Positions 6,638 through 14,775 of a stretch of 64,000 bases of DNA are shown here, in pieces. The stretch is from positions 1-64,000 of the forward strand of contig JAFPXD010000024.1 in the NCBI GenBank assembly GCA_017394835.1, read 5' to 3'. The notes below the pieces were generated by a model. The model was given only the letters and a program-made list of their open reading frames with translations, made no database searches and was not told the origin of the DNA. The DNA comes from Clostridia bacterium (GTDB lineage Bacteria; Bacillota; Clostridia; Christensenellales; CAG-138). The first letter of the stretch is position 1, and every line of letters begins with the position of its first letter. The position numbers and the translations under genes were made by a program.

Positions 6638-8041
6638 ATGCTCGCGATCACGGCCGCATCGGCGGGAGCAACAAGCATATCGCAGTTTTTCACGAATATG
6701 ATCGGCACGCTTGCCGTTATACTCATAATAGCCGCTTTTATTGGCGGAAGCGATCTTATGAGCAAGCTCACAGGGGCGAAAAGCGGGTGGAAGGCCGCGC
6801 TCATTTCGGGCGTGCTCGGGGGCATATTCGGCATATACGGCACCATGTCCGGCCTGCAGCTCAACGGCGCCATAATCTCCGTGCGCGATATAGGCCCCAT
6901 GCTCGCGGGCTTCACAAGCGGCCCCCTGGGCGGCCTCATCGCGGGCGTCATCGCGGGCGTGCACAGGTTCATCGTGGGCTCCACTGATTCGATGACCTCG
7001 CGGCTCGTCACCGTTGCCTGCATACTCGCCACGGTCAGCATAGGCGTAATGTGCGGCTTCCTCTCCAAAAAATTCCATGACAGGCTCATCAAGCCCTGGT
7101 GGGCGCTGCTTATAGGCATTGTGATGGAGATCTTCCATCTTTCGCTCGTCCTTCTTATAGTAAAGCCCTTTTCCGCCGCTCTCGAGATAGTCAAAACGAT
7201 AGCGATCCCGTTCCTGCTCGTTAACGCCGTCGGCTTCACGCTGATGATAACCATGATAGAATACTTCGAAAAGCAGAGGCGGATCACGCTTGAACGTTCG
7301 AGGCTCAAGACTGAGCTGGAGGTCGCGACGGTGATCCAGCGGTCGCTTCTGCCGCCCATTACGGAAAGCTACCCCGGCAGGGCGGAAATAGAGATCGCCG
7401 CCTCTATGGACCCCGCTAAGGAGGTCGGCGGCGATTTCTACGACGTATTCTTTGTGGATAAGGACAGGCTGTGCTTCGTCGTGGCCGACGTTTCGGGCAA
7501 GGGCATACCTGCCGCGCTGTTCATGGCGAATTCCAAAACGACCATTCAAAACTGCGTGCGCGATATGCCGACCCTTGCGGAGGCAGCGGCCGCCGCTAAC
7601 GAAGGCCTTTGCAGGAACAACACCGCGGAGATGTTCGTTACCGCGTGGCTGGGAGTGCTCGACCTTACGAGCGGCAAAGTGAACTTCGTCTGCGCGGGGC
7701 ATAATCCGCCCGTGCTCATTTCGGAGGATAAGGCCTCGTTCGTTAAGCTCAAGGGCGGTTTCGTATTCGCCGGTCTGGAGGGCGTCAAATACCGCGAGCA
7801 CAGCTTGGAGCTCAAAAAAGGCCAAAGCCTCTTCCTTTATACAGACGGCGTGACCGAGGCGGAAAACAGCCGGCATGAGCTTTACGGTGAGGAAAGGCTC
7901 CTCGCCTGCCTCGAAAACGCATACGGGAAATCGCCCGAAGGGCTCATAGCCGAGGTCAAAAACTCCCTCGATTCTTTCGTTGCGGGGTTCGACCAGTTCG
8001 ACGATGTAACGATGCTCTGCATCCGCTACAAGGGCGAGTGA
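6638..8041 (+). CDS. 5TM (LytS-like) membrane sensor fused to SpoIIE/RsbU-type PP2C phosphatase
   Basis: 467 residues. The first ~200 form about six hydrophobic segments with the 5TMR-LYT signatures NGAIISVRDIGPMLAGF and GPLGGLIAGVIAGVHRF, as in LytS-type sensors. After a short helix (residues ~205-230, ERSRLKTELEVATVIQRSLLP) comes a serine phosphatase with all metal-binding motifs: VGGDFYDVF, VADVSGKGIPAALFMA, LFLYTDGVTEA and FDDVTMLCI. It should dephosphorylate an anti-anti-sigma-like STAS protein in response to a ligand or cell-envelope signal; no such partner is encoded nearby. ATG 6638 has GCAGGAGG at ideal distance, so the ATG at 6617 is rejected. Confidence 0.88.
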   Translation: MLAITAASAGATSISQFFTNMIGTLAVILIIAAFIGGSDLMSKLTGAKSGWKAALISGVLGGIFGIYGTMSGLQLNGAIISVRDIGPMLAGFTSGPLGGLIAGVIAGVHRFIVGSTDSMTSRLVTVACILATVSIGVMCGFLSKKFHDRLIKPWWALLIGIVMEIFHLSLVLLIVKPFSAALEIVKTIAIPFLLVNAVGFTLMITMIEYFEKQRRITLERSRLKTELEVATVIQRSLLPPITESYPGRAEIEIAASMDPAKEVGGDFYDVFFVDKDRLCFVVADVSGKGIPAALFMANSKTTIQNCVRDMPTLAEAAAAANEGLCRNNTAEMFVTAWLGVLDLTSGKVNFVCAGHNPPVLISEDKASFVKLKGGFVFAGLEGVKYREHSLELKKGQSLFLYTDGVTEAENSRHELYGEERLLACLENAYGKSPEGLIAEVKNSLDSFVAGFDQFDDVTMLCIRYKGE

Positions 8042-8092
8042 GCTCCATAAAGGATCAACGGCGCGGGGCCGATAATATATTATTCCGCGGTA

Positions 8093-8121
8093 TTGACGCG
8101 GGGCCCTGCGCGTGGTAATAT
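8093..8121 (+). promoter_or_regulatory. sigma-A promoter ahead of the AAA+ gene leader
   Basis: -35 TTGACG (8093-8098) and -10 TAATAT (8116-8121), 17-bp spacer. Transcription would start near 8128, some 345 nt before the proposed start codon at 8473. Confidence 0.65.
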
Positions 8122-8150
8122 ATACGAACATAAAAGCTGAAGCAAAACAG

Positions 8151-8223
8151 CGCCGATGCTTTGACTAACGGAAAATACTTGTTGAGTGAGGTTTTTTTCG
8201 TTCGCCAAAGCATCGGCGTTTTT
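8151..8223 (+). terminator. Long hairpin with T-tract in the AAA+ gene leader
   Basis: A 13-bp perfect stem (8151-8163 with 8206-8218) followed by TTTTT (8219-8223). The loop continues as a second helix: AACGGAAAA near 8167-8175 can pair with TTTTTCGTT near 8195-8203. It is either the terminator of the phosphatase gene upstream, or, because a promoter lies only ~30 bp before it, an attenuator or the 3' end of a ~95-nt RNA. Confidence 0.6.
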
Positions 8224-8259
8224 GTCGTGCTGCGCATTTTGACAACCGAATACCGAGAG

Positions 8260-8411
8260 CCGGCGCCGTGCGCTGACCCCGGGGAAGCAGGCCGCGATCC
8301 CGCGAAAGCGGAGAGCCTGCCAAGGGGAGCGGCAAAGGCTGAGACCACAGAAGGGATACCGCCCCGTTTTGCCCCCGCGGGGCAAGCCGCATTAAGGGAA
8401 GAGGGCGCTGG
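8260..8411 (+). promoter_or_regulatory. Candidate structured RNA leader of unknown class
   Basis: Four nested or adjacent helices can be drawn by eye: P1 8260-8267 with 8404-8411 (8 bp, one G-U); P2 8287-8292 with 8315-8320, capped by CCGC-GAAA-GCGG (a GNRA tetraloop, 8300-8311); P3 8324-8332 with 8359-8365; P4 8369-8375 with 8379-8385. The segment is not coding-like before 8473. It matches no riboswitch class that I could recall: TPP, Mn2+ yybP-ykoY, SAM, glycine, c-di-GMP and guanidine-I were compared by key motifs. Confidence 0.4.
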
Positions 8412-8472
8412 ATGCAACGAAAAAAACGGTGAAAATGATAGACAAATCAGCAATGAAAGCGAGGTATTGGAT

Positions 8473-10329
8473 ATGTACGGAATAAACAGCGACGACTGCA
8501 TGGTGAAGCTCGAAGTAAGGGAATACCGCGAGTACTATCAAAGACTTAAGGCTTCCGATGAAGCGGCGGTAAGGTTCATGCGCGCGGCGCGGGCGCTTCC
8601 CGCAGGGAGCGCGCTCACCCTTATAGGCGGCGCTTTCAAAGAAGCTCCGCGTGAGATGCTCGCGGCGGCGGAAAGGGCTTCCGGCATTACGGAAGACGAT
8701 TTCCGCTGGATATTCGAATCCTGCGGGAGCGTGAGCGGTTACGCGCCGGACGGGGATGGCGAAAGCGGGGAGCCGCGCTTCGTTTACGAGGTTTGCCGTG
8801 ACGAGGTCGAAAGCGAACCCGGCGGTCGAAACGATTGCTTTGCTTCAGATAACGTCTCGGATGAAGCATTGTCCCGCCGCGCTGAGTTTTTCAGTGCGCT
8901 TCGGGAAGCGAGGGCCCGCATCGGCGTCATCGCCGCTTCCGATTCGGGAGCCGCCGTGTGGCTGGAGCTCGCGGAGCCCATGTCCGTCAAAAACAAAACG
9001 CGGTTTTCCATTGCCTTCCCGGGCTTGAGAGCGGTCGGGCAGGAAACGGAGCGCGGGCCGAAAACCCTCTGCGAAAAGGACGCGAGGCGGATACTGTCCG
9101 GCTTTTTATATCCCGCCATGAAGGGCGATAATGAAGAAGCCGGTCTTGACGGCTTCGACGTTGAAGACGAGGACGAAGCTCCCCTGTTTCCGGAAGCTCC
9201 CTATGAAGAGCCGGAAGCCGTGCCCGCCGAACAGAACGCTTCCGATGAAGCGCCGGAAAAGCCGGAAATACCCGATTCCGCGGCCTTGGACGAGCTCGAC
9301 CTCAGCGCGGCGGCGTTCCACCGTCTGAACAGGGCGGGGGTGCGTACCGCGGGCGAAATAAGAAACATGACCGACGACGAGCTTTTCCGCTGCATGCTCG
9401 GCAGGAACCACATCCGTGCGATAAGAAAGCTGCTTGGCAGCGCGCCCGTCCGGGAGGAGGCGGAGGAGGAGGGCGACCCTCTCGCCGAACTCAACGGGCT
9501 CATTGGGCTTGAAAACGTGAAGACGCAGGTGAGGCGCATAGCGGCGTTCGCAAGGATGAACAAGGATATGGAACGGCTCGGGAGGACCGCCGTCCCCATG
9601 GTGCTCAACATGGAATTCACGGGCAATCCCGGCACGGCAAAGACCACTGTTGCGAGGATTCTCGCCGGGATATTCAAACGCCTCGGCATACTTACAAGCG
9701 GCGAACCCGTCGAAACGGGCCGCGCGGACCTCATCGCCCGTTACGAGGGGCAGACCGCGGACAAGGTTCGGAACGTATTCCGCGGAGCGAAGGGCAAGCT
9801 CCTGTTCATTGACGAGGCGTATTCGCTGGTCGAAGGCATGGAAGGCGCTTACGGCGACGAGGCGATAAACACGCTCGTACAGGAGATGGAGAACGGCCGC
9901 GGCGAAACGGTGGTGATATTCGCGGGCTACCCCGACGAGATGCGCGCCTTCTTCGCAAGGAACCCCGGCCTGCGTTCGAGGGTGCCGTTCCGCATAGACT
10001 TCCCCGATTATTCGGCGGAAGAGATGGTAAAAATAGCTGAGCTCGAGGCGGCGAAGCGCGGCTTCACACTGCGCCGCGAAACGCTTCCGAAGCTCCGACT
10101 CATCTGCGAGACCGCCCGAAACGGAGCGGAAACGGGCAACGGCCGCTTCTGCCGCAACCTTATTGAGGGCGCGATACTCTGCTATGCCGACCGCGTTTAC
10201 GGCACGGATGACCTGCGGGAAGAAATTTGCCCGGAAAACAACGACTTTGCGATAGCGCCGGAGGATCTCATCCTCCCCGAAATACCCAAAGCAAACAAAA
10301 AAACCGTCAGGATCGGGTTCGCGGCGTGA
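8473..10329 (+). CDS. CbbX/SpoVK-type AAA+ ATPase with an RNA polymerase alpha-CTD-like domain
   Basis: 618 residues in three parts. Residues 1-~270 are an acidic region I do not recognise. Residues ~272-323 closely follow the RNA polymerase alpha C-terminal domain (LDELDLSAAAFHRLNRAG ... GEIRNMTDDELF ... GRNHIRAIRKLL; compare ELDLSVRSYNCLKRAG and LGRKSLEEV in B. subtilis RpoA). Residues ~340-610 are an AAA+ module of the CbbX/SpoVK family: Walker A GNPGTAKTT, Walker B LLFIDEAYSL, then VIFAGYPDEM and a conserved NPGLRSR arginine region. Such ATPases remodel partner proteins. The ATG at 8473 has a modest GAGGT site; the frame is open back to 8161 but that region looks like leader RNA. Function inferred only as a chaperone-like ATPase possibly contacting DNA or the transcription machinery. 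Confidence 0.75.
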   Translation: MYGINSDDCMVKLEVREYREYYQRLKASDEAAVRFMRAARALPAGSALTLIGGAFKEAPREMLAAAERASGITEDDFRWIFESCGSVSGYAPDGDGESGEPRFVYEVCRDEVESEPGGRNDCFASDNVSDEALSRRAEFFSALREARARIGVIAASDSGAAVWLELAEPMSVKNKTRFSIAFPGLRAVGQETERGPKTLCEKDARRILSGFLYPAMKGDNEEAGLDGFDVEDEDEAPLFPEAPYEEPEAVPAEQNASDEAPEKPEIPDSAALDELDLSAAAFHRLNRAGVRTAGEIRNMTDDELFRCMLGRNHIRAIRKLLGSAPVREEAEEEGDPLAELNGLIGLENVKTQVRRIAAFARMNKDMERLGRTAVPMVLNMEFTGNPGTAKTTVARILAGIFKRLGILTSGEPVETGRADLIARYEGQTADKVRNVFRGAKGKLLFIDEAYSLVEGMEGAYGDEAINTLVQEMENGRGETVVIFAGYPDEMRAFFARNPGLRSRVPFRIDFPDYSAEEMVKIAELEAAKRGFTLRRETLPKLRLICETARNGAETGNGRFCRNLIEGAILCYADRVYGTDDLREEICPENNDFAIAPEDLILPEIPKANKKTVRIGFAA

Positions 10330-10366
10330 GCCGCGCCCGGATCGGGGCGGAAAACGGCGGAGCAAC

Positions 10367-10396
10367 GAAAAAGGGCGGGGTAAAACCCCGCCTTTT
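10367..10396. terminator. Bidirectional intrinsic terminator
   Basis: AAGGGCGGGG (10371-10380) pairs with CCCCGCCTTTT, with A-tract and T-tract flanks on the two sides. It separates the convergent AAA+ gene and DUF1508 gene. Confidence 0.85.
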
Positions 10397-10412
10397 CAAA
10401 TCACGATCAGTT

Positions 10413-10784
10413 TCAGTCGATCTTTTCGATGGGCGCGTCGGGAGCGTTTTCCTTTACGGACTCGATGCCGTTGATGCAGCTCTTCATTGCCTTGTAGCCT
10501 TCGGAAACGGCAATGATCTGGCCGTTCCTTGCCTTCAGACGGAAACGGAATTCGCCGGACTTATCGGTATAGATCTCGAACTTCGGATTGATAAGGACCT
10601 TGTAATCCTCAACCGTCTGATCCTCAATGGGCGCGATGGGAGCGTTGCGCATTACGCTCGCGATGCCCTTGCGGCAGGAAGCTTCGGCTTCATAGACCTC
10701 GGAGGTGGCGATAACTTCGCCGTTGCCCGCTTTGAGGTCGAACTTGATGCCGGTGTTGGTCTTCTTTATAATGAATTTACCCAT
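10413..10784 (-). CDS. DUF1508/YegP-family tandem-repeat protein
   Basis: 123 residues made of two copies of the short DUF1508 (YegP) unit: FDLKAGNGEVIATSEVY with GIASVMRNAP, and FRLKARNGQIIAVSEGY with GIESVKENAP. Each repeat has the [FR]-x-L-K-A-x-N-G-[EQ]-[VI]-I-A-x-S core. The family is small and cytoplasmic; its cellular role is poorly defined. It is monocistronic, with a good promoter and AAAGGAGGA ribosome site, suggesting solid expression. Confidence 0.88.
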   Translation of the reverse strand: MGKFIIKKTNTGIKFDLKAGNGEVIATSEVYEAEASCRKGIASVMRNAPIAPIEDQTVEDYKVLINPKFEIYTDKSGEFRFRLKARNGQIIAVSEGYKAMKSCINGIESVKENAPDAPIEKID

Positions 10785-10816
10785 ATAAAAAGTCCTCCTT
10801 TATGTGGTTCGGTTAC

Positions 10817-10845
10817 AATATACAACATTTCGAAACGATTTTCAA
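10817..10845 (-). promoter_or_regulatory. sigma-A promoter of the DUF1508 gene
   Basis: Minus strand: -35 TTGAAA (10845-10840), 17-bp spacer, -10 TATATT (10822-10817). Confidence 0.7.
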
Positions 10846-10885
10846 GTGTTTTTATCGAAAATTCCGAAATCCGGGATAAAAAAGC

Positions 10886-12355
10886 TTATCTTTCGCCGAA
10901 CAGGACGCCCGTTATGCGCGCTTCCGCCGCGTCGAGCTCCTTCCTGACGGAGACCGATACGCCCTCTTGCGAGGTGGGCATCACCACGAAGGCCTTCCCT
11001 CCGTAAGTCCTCAGCACACGGCAGGGGTGATAGATCTCGTTCGCTATCGTCACGTTCCCATCGCCGTCCTTATGGATATGGAGCTCCGTTATGAATGTAT
11101 CCTTCGAGGCGTCCTGCGACATGCTCGAAACGAAATTTCCCATCGAATACAGGCAGAGCACCTGCCTGCCGTCGTCCGCTTCGACCCAGACGGAGGGCTG
11201 GACGGTGTGGGAATGTGAACCGCAGATGAGATCCGCGCCCGCGTTTGCGAGCTTTACCGCATGGCGGCGCTGAATATCGGTGGGGACGTGGGTGTGCTCG
11301 CGGCCCCAATGCTCATAGACGATAACAAATTCCGCGCCCGCGCTCCTGGCTTGTTCAATATCCCGCCTTACCGTGGATTCGGAATAGGTGTTTATCATGT
11401 ACGGGCGGCCGACGGAGGTCACGCAGCCCTCCTTGCCGTTGTAGAATTCGGCGTATGAAAGCAGGGCGGTCTTTATCCCGCGGATGTTTACTATCACGAA
11501 GCGGGGCTCTTCCGGGGAGGCGAATACGCCCGTGTGTATGAAGCCGTATTCATCGGCGGCTGAGATGGTATCGAGTATGCCCTGCAGGCCCGCGTCGCAG
11601 CAGTGATTGTTGGCGAGCGCAAGCGCGTCGAAGCCCGCGGCCTTCACCGCGGCGAGGTATTCCGCGGGGCCGTTGCAGTTGGGCATGCCGTCCGTCATCG
11701 TCTGCTGATAGGCATAGGGGAAATTGGGCGAAAGAGTGCTTTCGAGATTCGCAAAAGCGAGGTCCGCCCGCGAGAGTATCGGCGCAACGTATTCAAAGGA
11801 CGGGCTGAAATCGAAATGCGAAGACGAGCCCGCGCTGCTCATTGCGGCGTACTGCTGACCCGAAAGGCACATGAGATCGCCCGCGAACATCAGCACGGGA
11901 TCGTTAGGATCGATAACGCCGGGATCCGGTGCGGAGCCGGTATGGGGCTGGCTCGGGCCCGGAGTTTCGGCCGGTTTTTCGGTGGGCTTCGGCGTTTTAG
12001 TGGGATTCGGGGTATCGGCCGGCTTTTCGGTGGGCTTGGGAGTTTTAGTGGGCTTGGGAGTGGACGTGATATTAACGGAAGGCTCGGCCGTGAACGTGGG
12101 TTCGGGAGTCTTTGCGGGAAGCTCAGTGGGTTTTTCGGTGGGGGCGGCGGTTTCGGGCGAGGGCTCGGGTGAAGCGGAAGGCTCCGCGGAGGGCGCTTCC
12201 GAAGCGGGCTCCGCCGGCGCTGCGGTCGGCTCTTGGGTCATGGGGTCGGTCGGGGCGGTGACGACGGTCTCATGCCCGCTTTCGCGCGTGGGAAAGCACC
12301 CCGCCGAAACGAGCGTCAACAGTATGAGCACAGCCGCAAGCACCCTTTTGACCAT
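10886..12355 (-). CDS. CapA/PgsA-family lipoprotein (poly-gamma-glutamate capsule-type metallophosphatase fold)
   Basis: 489 residues. The N-terminus is a lipoprotein signal (VLILLTLVSAGC lipobox), so the protein is anchored outside the membrane. Residues ~25-150 are a low-complexity Pro/Thr/Glu linker with TPKPTEKP repeats. The CapA domain follows: LMFAGDLMCLSGQQ, FANLESTLSP, ALANNHCCDAGLQG, VYEHWGREHTHVP and ICGSHSHTVQPS. These are the Asp/Asn/His motifs of the calcineurin-like family; CapA/PgsA proteins are linked to poly-gamma-glutamate export or anchoring. No capB/capC genes are near, so capsule synthesis is not supported here. Start chosen at 12355 (GGGAGG upstream). Upstream there is an extended -10 (TGCTAAAAT, 12391-12383 region). 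Confidence 0.85.
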   Translation of the reverse strand: MVKRVLAAVLILLTLVSAGCFPTRESGHETVVTAPTDPMTQEPTAAPAEPASEAPSAEPSASPEPSPETAAPTEKPTELPAKTPEPTFTAEPSVNITSTPKPTKTPKPTEKPADTPNPTKTPKPTEKPAETPGPSQPHTGSAPDPGVIDPNDPVLMFAGDLMCLSGQQYAAMSSAGSSSHFDFSPSFEYVAPILSRADLAFANLESTLSPNFPYAYQQTMTDGMPNCNGPAEYLAAVKAAGFDALALANNHCCDAGLQGILDTISAADEYGFIHTGVFASPEEPRFVIVNIRGIKTALLSYAEFYNGKEGCVTSVGRPYMINTYSESTVRRDIEQARSAGAEFVIVYEHWGREHTHVPTDIQRRHAVKLANAGADLICGSHSHTVQPSVWVEADDGRQVLCLYSMGNFVSSMSQDASKDTFITELHIHKDGDGNVTIANEIYHPCRVLRTYGGKAFVVMPTSQEGVSVSVRKELDAAEARITGVLFGER

Positions 12356-12453
12356 ATCGGGACCTCCCATTGCAATATGCTCATTTTAGCACAAAGACCG
12401 CGTCGGCACAACCGGACCCGCCGCGCGCAATGCGCAATATATTCGGCGATTTG

Positions 12454-12482
12454 TTGCGAATGAGGCCGAACGCTGTTATAAT
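12454..12482 (+). promoter_or_regulatory. sigma-A promoter of the YwaF-like/HAD operon
   Basis: -10 TATAAT (12477-12482) with -35 TTGCGA (12454-12459) and a 17-bp spacer; ATG at 12513 behind GGAGGTG. Confidence 0.6.
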
Positions 12483-12512
12483 CTCAGCATACTCGTTCGG
12501 AGGTGTGTTCAA

Positions 12513-13277
12513 ATGAGAGAGTTTTTCGGTTTCGGCGGCTATCAGAGGAGCGCCGAGGGCTTCCTTTCATGGCAGCATCTCGCCGCTTCGGCCTTTTATC
12601 TCGGTGTAATGGCGCTGCTTGCGGTCATAATAGGCCGCGCCCGCAGAAACGCGGATATTGAAAGGAAGAACCGCGTGCTCGCCGCAGCCGCGATACTCAT
12701 AGACGGGCTGGAGCTTTTCAAAATAGTCCTTATTTGCTTCCGCTCGCATAACGCGATGCAGTGGCTCTACATACTGCCGCTCTTCCTTTGCAGCATACAG
12801 CTCATTACGATCCCCCTCGCCGCGTTCGCAAAGGGGCGCCTTAAGAACGCCGCGCTCGATTTCGTGGTGGTGTTCGGGCTTTTGGGCGCCGTTATGGGCA
12901 TAATCGGCGCGGGCAACAATTACTCCTGCTATCCCGTCGTTTCGTTCGATAACGTCGTTTCGGGCTTAACTCACGCGATCTCCGGCTTCTGCTCGCTCTA
13001 CATACTCATTTCGGGCATGGCGAGCATGAAGAGGAGCGATATGCACATCACTTTCTTCATAATGCTCGGCTTCTGCATCGCGGCGTACGCTGTGAACAAG
13101 CTGATCGACTACAACTACATGTTCCTTATGCGGGGCGACGGCACTCCCTATGACATGATCTTTAACCTTGTGGGAGGCAGCCCCGTGCTTTACCCCCTCG
13201 CGGTGGTGGGGCTCTTCCTCATCTATATAGCGGCGTTCTATTCGGTCTATTACATAGCTGCCAAAAAGAAGAGCTGA
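12513..13277 (+). CDS. YwaF/TIGR02206-type integral membrane protein (copy 1)
   Basis: 254 residues with about seven hydrophobic segments. It has the family hallmarks: an early HLAASAFYLGVMALL helix, LYILPLFLCSIQLITIP (residues ~85-105), the GAVMGIIGAGNNYSCYP loop, LTHAISGFCSLYI, and VNKLIDYNYMFLMRGDGTPYD near the C-terminus. Function of the family is not established as far as I know. It is followed after one base by a HAD hydrolase gene, so the two are probably co-translated. A paralogue lies at 16238-17020. Confidence 0.75.
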   Translation: MREFFGFGGYQRSAEGFLSWQHLAASAFYLGVMALLAVIIGRARRNADIERKNRVLAAAAILIDGLELFKIVLICFRSHNAMQWLYILPLFLCSIQLITIPLAAFAKGRLKNAALDFVVVFGLLGAVMGIIGAGNNYSCYPVVSFDNVVSGLTHAISGFCSLYILISGMASMKRSDMHITFFIMLGFCIAAYAVNKLIDYNYMFLMRGDGTPYDMIFNLVGGSPVLYPLAVVGLFLIYIAAFYSVYYIAAKKKS

Positions 13278-13278
13278 A

Positions 13279-13995
13279 ATGGCATATCCCGTTTACATTT
13301 TCGATCTTTACGGCACGCTCGTCGATATACTGACGGACGAAAGCCCCGGCCCCCTGTGGGAACGTGAGGCGGCGCTTTACACATCCTTCGGCGCGGCTTA
13401 CGGCGCGGATGAGCTGAGGCGCGAATACCTGCGGCTCTGCGCGAAGGAGCAGGCGGGCGAAGCCGATCCCCTTTACGAGATAGAGCTGAGGAGGGTGTTC
13501 GAGGGGCTGTTTCTGCGCAAGGGCAGGGAGCCCGGCGAAAAGCTCACCGCATTTGCCGCGGAACGCTTCCGCGAATATTCGACGCTCCGGCTCGAGATCT
13601 ATCCTTGGGTCGGGTCCGTTTTCCGCCGCATAAGGGAGGCGGGGAGTCGCATATTCCTTCTCAGCAACGCGCAGGCGTGCTTCACTGTGCCGGAGCTCGA
13701 AAAGCTCGGCCTTGCGCGGGCGTTCGATGCGATCCGGCTTTCCTCCGACGTGGGGCGCAGGAAACCTCATCCCGCCATAATGCGGGCGCTCCTTGAAGGG
13801 GCGGGGGCCGATCCCGCGCAGTGTATGATGATCGGAAACGACAAAAGCAGTGATATAGCGATCGCCAAGGCATTCGGCATGCGCTCGCTCTATATCAAAA
13901 CAGAGACCTCCGCGGAAATTGAGGGCGCGCCCGAAGCGGATGCAGAACTCACGGACGGGGACTGGTCGAAGCTCCCCGCGTTATTGGGGCTTTAA
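13279..13995 (+). CDS. HAD-superfamily hydrolase, YjjG/haloacid-dehalogenase-like
   Basis: 238 residues. Motif I is FDLYGTLVD: the nucleophile Asp is present but the second Asp of phosphatase HADs (DxD) is Tyr (DxY), as in 2-haloacid dehalogenases. Motif II is FLLSNAQ, motif III is the Lys in DVGRRKPHP, and motif IV is MIGNDKSSDI. Substrate unknown. It starts one base after the YwaF-like gene and its TAATG end overlaps the next HAD gene, so the three genes form a tight operon. Confidence 0.8.
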   Translation: MAYPVYIFDLYGTLVDILTDESPGPLWEREAALYTSFGAAYGADELRREYLRLCAKEQAGEADPLYEIELRRVFEGLFLRKGREPGEKLTAFAAERFREYSTLRLEIYPWVGSVFRRIREAGSRIFLLSNAQACFTVPELEKLGLARAFDAIRLSSDVGRRKPHPAIMRALLEGAGADPAQCMMIGNDKSSDIAIAKAFGMRSLYIKTETSAEIEGAPEADAELTDGDWSKLPALLGL

Positions 13996-14699
13996 TGCTT
14001 ATGGAAAAAAGAAAATTCGATACGCTTTTGTTCGATCTTGACGGAACGCTCGTCGATTCGAGCGAGGGGATAACCGATTCGGTGCGGTTCGCGCTGGAGC
14101 ATTACGGCATACACCCCTCCTCGCGTGAGGAGCTTTACAGGTTCATCGGCCCGCCGCTCGTCGATTCGTTCATGCGCTTCTGCGGCTTTTCACGCGAGCA
14201 GGCGGGGGAGGCGACCGATATTTACAGGAGCCGCTACCGCGTGAAGGGCGTTTACGAAAACAGAGTGTACGACGGAATAAAGGAGACCCTTTCGGCGCTG
14301 AACGAAATGGGAGTCACGTGCGCGCTCGCCACCTCCAAGCCGGAGATATTCGCAAACACGGTGCTGGACGATATGGGGCTCCGCCCTTATATTTCGTTTG
14401 CTGCGGGAGCGGAGCTCGACGACGCCGAGGGCAGGAAGCGGCGCCTCCGCTCCGAAAAGGCGGAAGTGGTCGCCTACGCGCTGGAAAGCCTTGGGGCCGC
14501 GGATAAAACGCGCGTGCTGATGGTGGGGGACAGGCTCCACGATATAGAGGGCGCAAGGGCGAACGCGATCCCCTCCGCGGGCGTGCTCTGGGGCTTCGGG
14601 AACCGCGAAGAGCTTGAAACCGCGGGCGCGGACTATATAGTGAACAGCCCCTCGGAGCTTATAGGGATAGTGCTCGGGCAGGCGCTTTCGCGCCGTTGA
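13995..14699 (+). CDS. HAD-superfamily phosphatase, phosphoglycolate phosphatase-like
   Basis: 234 residues with the complete phosphatase motif I FDLDGTLVDSSEGI, a helical cap domain with FIGPPL, motif II CALATSKPE, a motif III Lys (SEKAEVV) and motif IV MVGDRLHDIEGARANAI. It belongs to the Gph/PpaX branch that removes phosphate from small metabolites or pyrophosphate. The ATG overlaps the stop of the preceding HAD gene (TAATG). Confidence 0.85.
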   Translation: MLMEKRKFDTLLFDLDGTLVDSSEGITDSVRFALEHYGIHPSSREELYRFIGPPLVDSFMRFCGFSREQAGEATDIYRSRYRVKGVYENRVYDGIKETLSALNEMGVTCALATSKPEIFANTVLDDMGLRPYISFAAGAELDDAEGRKRRLRSEKAEVVAYALESLGAADKTRVLMVGDRLHDIEGARANAIPSAGVLWGFGNREELETAGADYIVNSPSELIGIVLGQALSRR

Positions 14700-14724
14700 C
14701 ACAGCCCGAAGTTTGAAGTAAAAT
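14696..14724 (+). promoter_or_regulatory. Strong sigma-A promoter of the VanY-like gene
   Basis: Perfect -35 TTGACA (14696-14701) and -10 TAAAAT (14719-14724), 17-bp spacer. The -35 box overlaps the stop region of the upstream HAD gene. Confidence 0.75.
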
Positions 14725-14730
14725 GTAAAA

Positions 14731-14758
14731 GGGTTTTAATGGGCTTTGCCCTAAACCC
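14731..14758 (+). promoter_or_regulatory. Hairpin at the 5' end of the VanY-like transcript
   Basis: GGGTTT/AAACCC encloses GGGC-TTT-GCCC; it starts at or just after the expected transcription start. Possibly a 5' stabiliser; no T-tract. Confidence 0.4.
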
Positions 14759-14775
14759 AACGAGGAGAGGAACCG

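Noticed and set aside
8281-8420. TPP riboswitch, because GGCTGAGACC occurs
   Set aside because: CTGAGA is present, but the partner blocks ACC..GAACCTGAT and GGATAATGCC of TPP aptamers are absent; the Mn2+ yybP-ykoY order also does not fit.
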